This document shows, one piece after another, positions 6,487 through 9,801 of a stretch of 9,801 nucleotides of DNA. Position 1 is the stretch's first letter, and each line of letters opens with the position of its first letter. Where the stretch lies: contig JAZQHA010000221.1 in NCBI GenBank assembly GCA_045540315.1, positions 1 to 9,801 of the forward strand. The letters run 5' to 3'. The notes beneath the pieces were generated by a model that did no database searches, was not told the DNA's origin, and saw only the letters and a list, made by a program, of their open reading frames with translations. Origin of the DNA: CAG-557 sp045540315. GTDB taxonomy: Bacteria; Bacillota; Clostridia; Oscillospirales; Acutalibacteraceae. Both the position numbers and the translations under genes were made by a program.

Positions 6487-7563
6487 ATGAGTTTAGTTCA
6501 AACACGTATCCAGAACATTCGCGCGAACTCTAATCTTGATAAGTTTGAGTATCGCCCTAGTCGATACGGCGCGCTCAATGCTTTTATGGTGCAGTCTGAC
6601 GACCCTACTGGTATTCTTACAGAAGAGTTGAAGCAGAAGGCCCGAACTTCAATCGGTAGCACGTTGGAGACACCGGTAATCGACTACGACGCTGACATTA
6701 CTATCGGTAATGAGCGCACTTTGACCATCCAGGACAGCGAGAATACCTCGAAGATGATTCAAATCACTTTTGCTACCTATGCTTGGGGCTTCACCATTGC
6801 ACCTGCAATGTACATGAACAACGAGATTGGTATTCAGAAAGACTTCGAGACCAAGATGATGAAGTACATCTACAAGTTCGCTCAAAAGCTCGACGAGGCG
6901 GCTCTGGCTGCTTTGGCCGCCAACAAGACCAAGGTCATTAAGAATGGCCTATTGTATGATAAGACGGGCAATACTATCAACGCCAAGTGGGCAGAGCGCG
7001 AGAATGTATTCGGCGACCTCGAGGTTATCATGGGTGCGAATGACTTCTTTGGCCAACTTCATATTATCGGTGACCCCGGTGTTGAGTCTATCATGCGTAA
7101 GTTGCAGCAGCACGGCCTCTACAACGACGATAACAAGCAGAACGAGTTTGGCACGAAAATTGTTCACTTGACTAATAACATTGCCGCAACCGTAGGTAAG
7201 TACGCTCAGGGCTATGCTGTTAACGCAGGCGCGCTTGGCATGTTAACTCGCTTTGAGCGCGATTGCTTGCTCGGCACCGTGTCAGGTGATGGCCATGAGT
7301 GGGGCATCGCAACTCTTCCATTGCTCAATATGCCTGTTGGCACATATTTCTACGACTCTGTGGGCGATTTCAGCGCAATCGCAGGTGCAGCCACTGCAGA
7401 TATGAAGCGCACTCGCAAGGAGCACTACGGCTTTGCAGTAGATGTAGCGTTCATCACGGCGTACAATAGCGACGCAGATACTTTGCCAAGTCCTATCCTG
7501 GCATTCAATATCTCTAGTGAGGATGCTACTTATGCTAAGCCAGTATTTGTAGTTAATCAATAA
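6487..7563 (+). CDS. Major capsid protein
   Basis: This 358-aa protein lies just after the scaffold and is followed by a strong terminator, which fits the most abundant virion protein. It has no signal or membrane segment. The layout suits an HK97-type capsid subunit: a helical N-terminal arm (MSLVQTRIQNIRANS), an extended beta segment (ETPVIDYDADITIGNERTLT), a long spine-like helix (FETKMMKYIYKFAQKLDEAALAAL) and a mixed alpha/beta domain containing NVFGDLEVIMGANDFF and GVESIMRKLQQHGLYND. The C-terminus is beta-rich (HYGFAVDVAFITAY ... KPVFVVNQ). Codon choice leans to C-ending forms (AAC, GAC, TTC, TAC) more than in the flanking genes, as expected under strong expression. The A-rich leader aaaaattATG sets the start. 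The fold is inferred; the position and size make the role fairly safe. Confidence 0.8.
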   Translation: MSLVQTRIQNIRANSNLDKFEYRPSRYGALNAFMVQSDDPTGILTEELKQKARTSIGSTLETPVIDYDADITIGNERTLTIQDSENTSKMIQITFATYAWGFTIAPAMYMNNEIGIQKDFETKMMKYIYKFAQKLDEAALAALAANKTKVIKNGLLYDKTGNTINAKWAERENVFGDLEVIMGANDFFGQLHIIGDPGVESIMRKLQQHGLYNDDNKQNEFGTKIVHLTNNIAATVGKYAQGYAVNAGALGMLTRFERDCLLGTVSGDGHEWGIATLPLLNMPVGTYFYDSVGDFSAIAGAATADMKRTRKEHYGFAVDVAFITAYNSDADTLPSPILAFNISSEDATYAKPVFVVNQ

Positions 7564-7609
7564 GCACGAGCGACAATAGCAAATCCTTGAGTTGTTATTA
7601 GCTTTGTTG

Positions 7610-7649
7610 GGAGGCGCCGGGGTACAAGCCTCAGACGCCTCCTTTTTTT
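7610..7649 (+). terminator. Intrinsic terminator after the capsid gene
   Basis: GGAGGCG (7610-7616) pairs with CGCCTCC (7636-7642), a seven-pair GC-rich stem with a 19-base loop, followed directly by seven T (7643-7649). It begins 46 bases after the capsid stop. A second copy of the 3' arm (GCCTC, 7628-7632) lies in the loop and could pair with GAGGC (7611-7615) instead, making a hairpin without the adjacent T-run. No start codon precedes it that fits the downstream gene. Partial termination would lower expression of the neck genes relative to capsid. Confidence 0.85.
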
Positions 7650-7666
7650 ATAAAAATGACAGAATT

Positions 7667-8971
7667 ATGGTTAGAGCTAGAGATATACAAGAAGAATTAC
7701 TCCATCTTATAGGGTGGGAACAGAATTACGATACTACAGATTTGCGAATATCGGACGCTTTAACTGTGAGCGAAAGCGGCTTATACTTTCAGCAAATTCA
7801 CCCACTGTTAACGCTTCAGAATTTATTTTGTATTGCTCCGGACTTCAAAACTATGGACCCAGATAGTTATGATGAAACAGAACAATACGCGAAAGGAGCC
7901 ATTGTCGCAGGCAATGGAGCTCTGTATAAAGCTTTACAGAGCTCAAAAGGAAAGCAGCCAAGCTCTGAGCCAGAATATTGGGTAGAGACCACTCCATTCT
8001 CTGAGTGGCTTGAAAATAAAACAAAAGCCAGTATTCAGAAAGCAATTACTAGATACTGCGCCGAGAAAATTACGCGCGGAGTCTATAAGCCTCTGTGTGA
8101 AAATAGAATATTGTTTGATGGTACTGGCCGTTTAGTAGACACCATCAAGAACAAAAAGAATTTGGTGGGCTTCGAGATTGTACCTATTCGAGCTAAAGGA
8201 GTTACCACCAAAATAAATAAGATTGGCCTTCAATTTACTGAGCCGGGTGAATATACTTTGTATCTTATGCACTCGAGCATGGGCCTCCCCGTAAAAACTA
8301 TTAAGCTAACTAAGACGCAGAAAAATAGTATGGAATGGTTTTCTCTCAAGGATATTTATCTTCCATACCAGAGCGATAATAATGGAGCGGGAGGTAGTTG
8401 GTATTTATGCTATTTTCAATCTGAACTTCCTGAGGGCAGCCAAGCTATAAAAAAGGACAGGGACTGGTCAAAAGGGCCTTGCAGTTCATGTTCTCGCAGA
8501 GAATTTCTTGCCTGGGAAGCCTGGTCAAAATACTTAGAAATTCATCCATTCTTTGTCAATGAGGAGCTTATTAACACCGATGAGAGTGTAAATATGTGGG
8601 ATGCTGCGAATAACCAGTATACATATGATTGCAATTATGGCATCAATCTGGAAATAACTGTAAGCTGCGATATTACAGATTTTATAATTGAGCAGCGAAT
8701 GCTATTCCAAGATGTTATAGCTAAGCAGGTCGCGATAGATATGCTTAAAGAGTTAGCGTACAACCCTAACGTAAGAACAAACAGGCACTCGATAAATGCA
8801 TCAAGGCCAGATATTTTGTATGAGATAGACGGTGACTCATCTTCAATGAAACAGTCAGGCCTTAGCTATCAACTTGATTTAGCGTTTAAGGCGATTGATT
8901 TAAGCACTCGGGGTATTGACAGAGTATGCTTGCCTTGCAATAACAACGGGATAAAATATAGAACAATATGA
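7667..8971 (+). CDS. Virion/connector-region protein with a CBM5/12-like module
   Basis: This 434-aa protein was started at ATG 7667 (MVRARDIQEELLHLIGW). The frame is open further upstream to a TTG at 7592, but those 25 codons run through the terminator stem and T-run, so they are not counted. Residues 1-60 are mixed and helix-containing. Residues 68-114 (YDETEQYAKGAIVAGNGALY ... PSSEPEYW) resemble a CBM5/12-type carbohydrate-binding module: aromatic, G-x-x-V, G-x-x-Y-x-A, P and a final YW. A helical stretch follows (NKTKASIQKAITRYCAEK). Residues 165-260 are a beta sandwich (NKIGLQFTEPGEYTLYL ... GGSWYLCYF). Two cysteine pairs are visible, C272/C275 and C421/C424. The C-terminal region is mixed and has a helix at 341-365. 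It overlaps the next gene by ATGA. Placement after the capsid suggests a head-tail connector or neck protein, but the carbohydrate-binding-like insert would be unusual there. Confidence 0.65.
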   Translation: MVRARDIQEELLHLIGWEQNYDTTDLRISDALTVSESGLYFQQIHPLLTLQNLFCIAPDFKTMDPDSYDETEQYAKGAIVAGNGALYKALQSSKGKQPSSEPEYWVETTPFSEWLENKTKASIQKAITRYCAEKITRGVYKPLCENRILFDGTGRLVDTIKNKKNLVGFEIVPIRAKGVTTKINKIGLQFTEPGEYTLYLMHSSMGLPVKTIKLTKTQKNSMEWFSLKDIYLPYQSDNNGAGGSWYLCYFQSELPEGSQAIKKDRDWSKGPCSSCSRREFLAWEAWSKYLEIHPFFVNEELINTDESVNMWDAANNQYTYDCNYGINLEITVSCDITDFIIEQRMLFQDVIAKQVAIDMLKELAYNPNVRTNRHSINASRPDILYEIDGDSSSMKQSGLSYQLDLAFKAIDLSTRGIDRVCLPCNNNGIKYRTI

Positions 8972-9435
8972 GTATAAAAAAATATAATGCGTCTCTTCGT
9001 AATTTGGAAGCACGTCTTAGGGCATTTAAGGAGTATATACCCACTATGCTTGAAGAAATTGTGCGCCAAAACGAAGAGGTCATTATATCATATGTACAAG
9101 GTGACCAGCTATATAGAAGGGGTGTAAACGGCGCAGACGTAAAAATCTGGTCTTACGCTCCTTATGTCTTGAGCACCATAAAGCGCAAACGCAAAAAAGG
9201 GCAACCGACGACACGAGTTACGCTAAAAGATAAAGGCGATTTCTATGCCGGAATGCATTTAGTGTTTGAGCCCGATGGATTCTATGTTACTTCAACTGAC
9301 AAGGTGACACCATTCTTGACAAAACGATACGGGGGCACAATTTTTCGACTTACTGATAAGAATATGACTAAGCTTTTACAGATTCATATACGAAAAGAAT
9401 TTATCAAACGCATAAAGCAAATAGCGAAGCCATGA
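8968..9435 (+). CDS. Neck / tail-completion-like protein
   Basis: This 155-aa basic protein overlaps both neighbours by ATGA, so translation is probably coupled. Residues 1-48 are a charged helix (ASLRNLEARLRAFKEYIPTM). The middle has a lysine/arginine-rich strand (TIKRKRKKGQPTTRVTLKD). Residues 90-133 (GDFYAGMHLVFEPDGFYVTS, then PFLTKRYGGTIFRLT) recall the HK97 gp10-type neck or tail-completion proteins, in which a short beta domain with a GDFY-like turn precedes a YG...F-L-T segment. The C-terminus is a basic helix (HIRKEFIKRIKQIAKP). In tailed phages such proteins sit between the connector and the tail and link or close the head. The position two genes after the capsid agrees. Identity as gp10-like is a moderate-confidence reading without a search. 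Confidence 0.6.
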   Translation: MSIKKYNASLRNLEARLRAFKEYIPTMLEEIVRQNEEVIISYVQGDQLYRRGVNGADVKIWSYAPYVLSTIKRKRKKGQPTTRVTLKDKGDFYAGMHLVFEPDGFYVTSTDKVTPFLTKRYGGTIFRLTDKNMTKLLQIHIRKEFIKRIKQIAKP

Positions 9436-9801
9436 TAGAAAACTCTATACAAATACCTTACAAAGAAAATCCTGTGCTGCTTGATAAGGTATTACAGAAT
9501 ATACAAAGCACGCTTACGCAAAAACTTAAATGGCTCAACCACGCGTTCGGCAAGGCGTATAAGCTCACAGAATATCAGCAAGACGGAAGCAAGTTTATAT
9601 ACCCAGCAGCGTATAATGGAGATGGGGAGTATATATCGCTTTTGCCAAATGACAATTTAGGTAACTTTTCATGGTTTGACATATATGACCCTCAGAAAGT
9701 TACTCAAATCGTGCAATCAACGCCACAGTATACATTTAGCGGGGCTTTAATATTCTGGTATAAACTTGATAGCATATACGGCGATAAGTCAGTTTTATAT
9801 A
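9432..9801 (+). CDS. Neck or tail-terminator-like protein (3' partial)
   Basis: ATG 9432 overlaps the previous stop (ATGA) and the frame stays open to the window edge, giving 123 residues with no stop. The protein starts MIENSIQIPYKENPVLLDKV and has a helix (LLDKVLQNIQSTLTQKLKWL), then AFGKAYKLTEY, YPAAYNGDGEYISLLPND and GNFSWFDIYDPQ. A beta strand with FSGALIFWYKL follows. The layout (helix, then aromatic beta segments) and place after a gp10-like gene suit a tail-terminator or head-tail joining protein, but I do not recognise the family firmly. It has no membrane helix. Confidence 0.65.
   Translation, partial: MIENSIQIPYKENPVLLDKVLQNIQSTLTQKLKWLNHAFGKAYKLTEYQQDGSKFIYPAAYNGDGEYISLLPNDNLGNFSWFDIYDPQKVTQIVQSTPQYTFSGALIFWYKLDSIYGDKSVLY

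Noticed and set aside
7599..7606. TAGCTTTG matching the Bacteroidota -7 consensus
   Set aside because: It lies just before the terminator stem and has no TTG at the -33 distance; a promoter there would be stopped at once.

Overview
The window is part of the virion structure module of a tailed phage or prophage of a Bacteroidota host, probably a gut Bacteroidales. Three things point there. The upstream genes carry BACON-type (Ig-like) half-domains. Start codons follow A-rich leaders with no Shine-Dalgarno sequence. The longest intergenic gap holds a Bacteroidota-type -7 element (TATATTTG). All supported genes are on the + strand and tightly packed, several with ATGA stop/start overlaps. No integrase, reverse transcriptase, tRNA, CRISPR or insertion sequence is visible. 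Family names come from reading the translations; no database was searched.

Region 1 (1-2332) is a cassette of four adhesin or fibre-like genes, the first cut by the window edge. Two of them end with the first half of a BACON-like domain, and the gene after each starts with the second half. The third junction repeats the second-half start but with a weaker first half. The chain ends in a 424-aa protein with two tandem LamG/concanavalin-like domains, the likely glycan-binding end.

Region 2 (2333-7563) begins with a candidate promoter. It then encodes a 214-aa tail-tube-like structural protein, a 70-aa small protein, a portal-like protein with a zinc-finger-like cysteine cluster, a 155-aa head-region protein, a coiled-coil scaffold and the major capsid protein. 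The portal-scaffold-capsid order is classical.

Region 3 (7564-9801) begins with a strong intrinsic terminator just after the capsid gene. A 434-aa virion protein with a CBM5/12-like module follows, then a 155-aa neck or tail-completion-like protein and a partial gene running off the end. No promoter is visible after the terminator, so these genes probably rely on partial read-through, which would give less of them than of capsid.

The most unusual feature is the chain of split BACON domains. It suggests subunits that complete each other's fold in a fixed order, or exchangeable fibre cassettes with breakpoints inside a domain.
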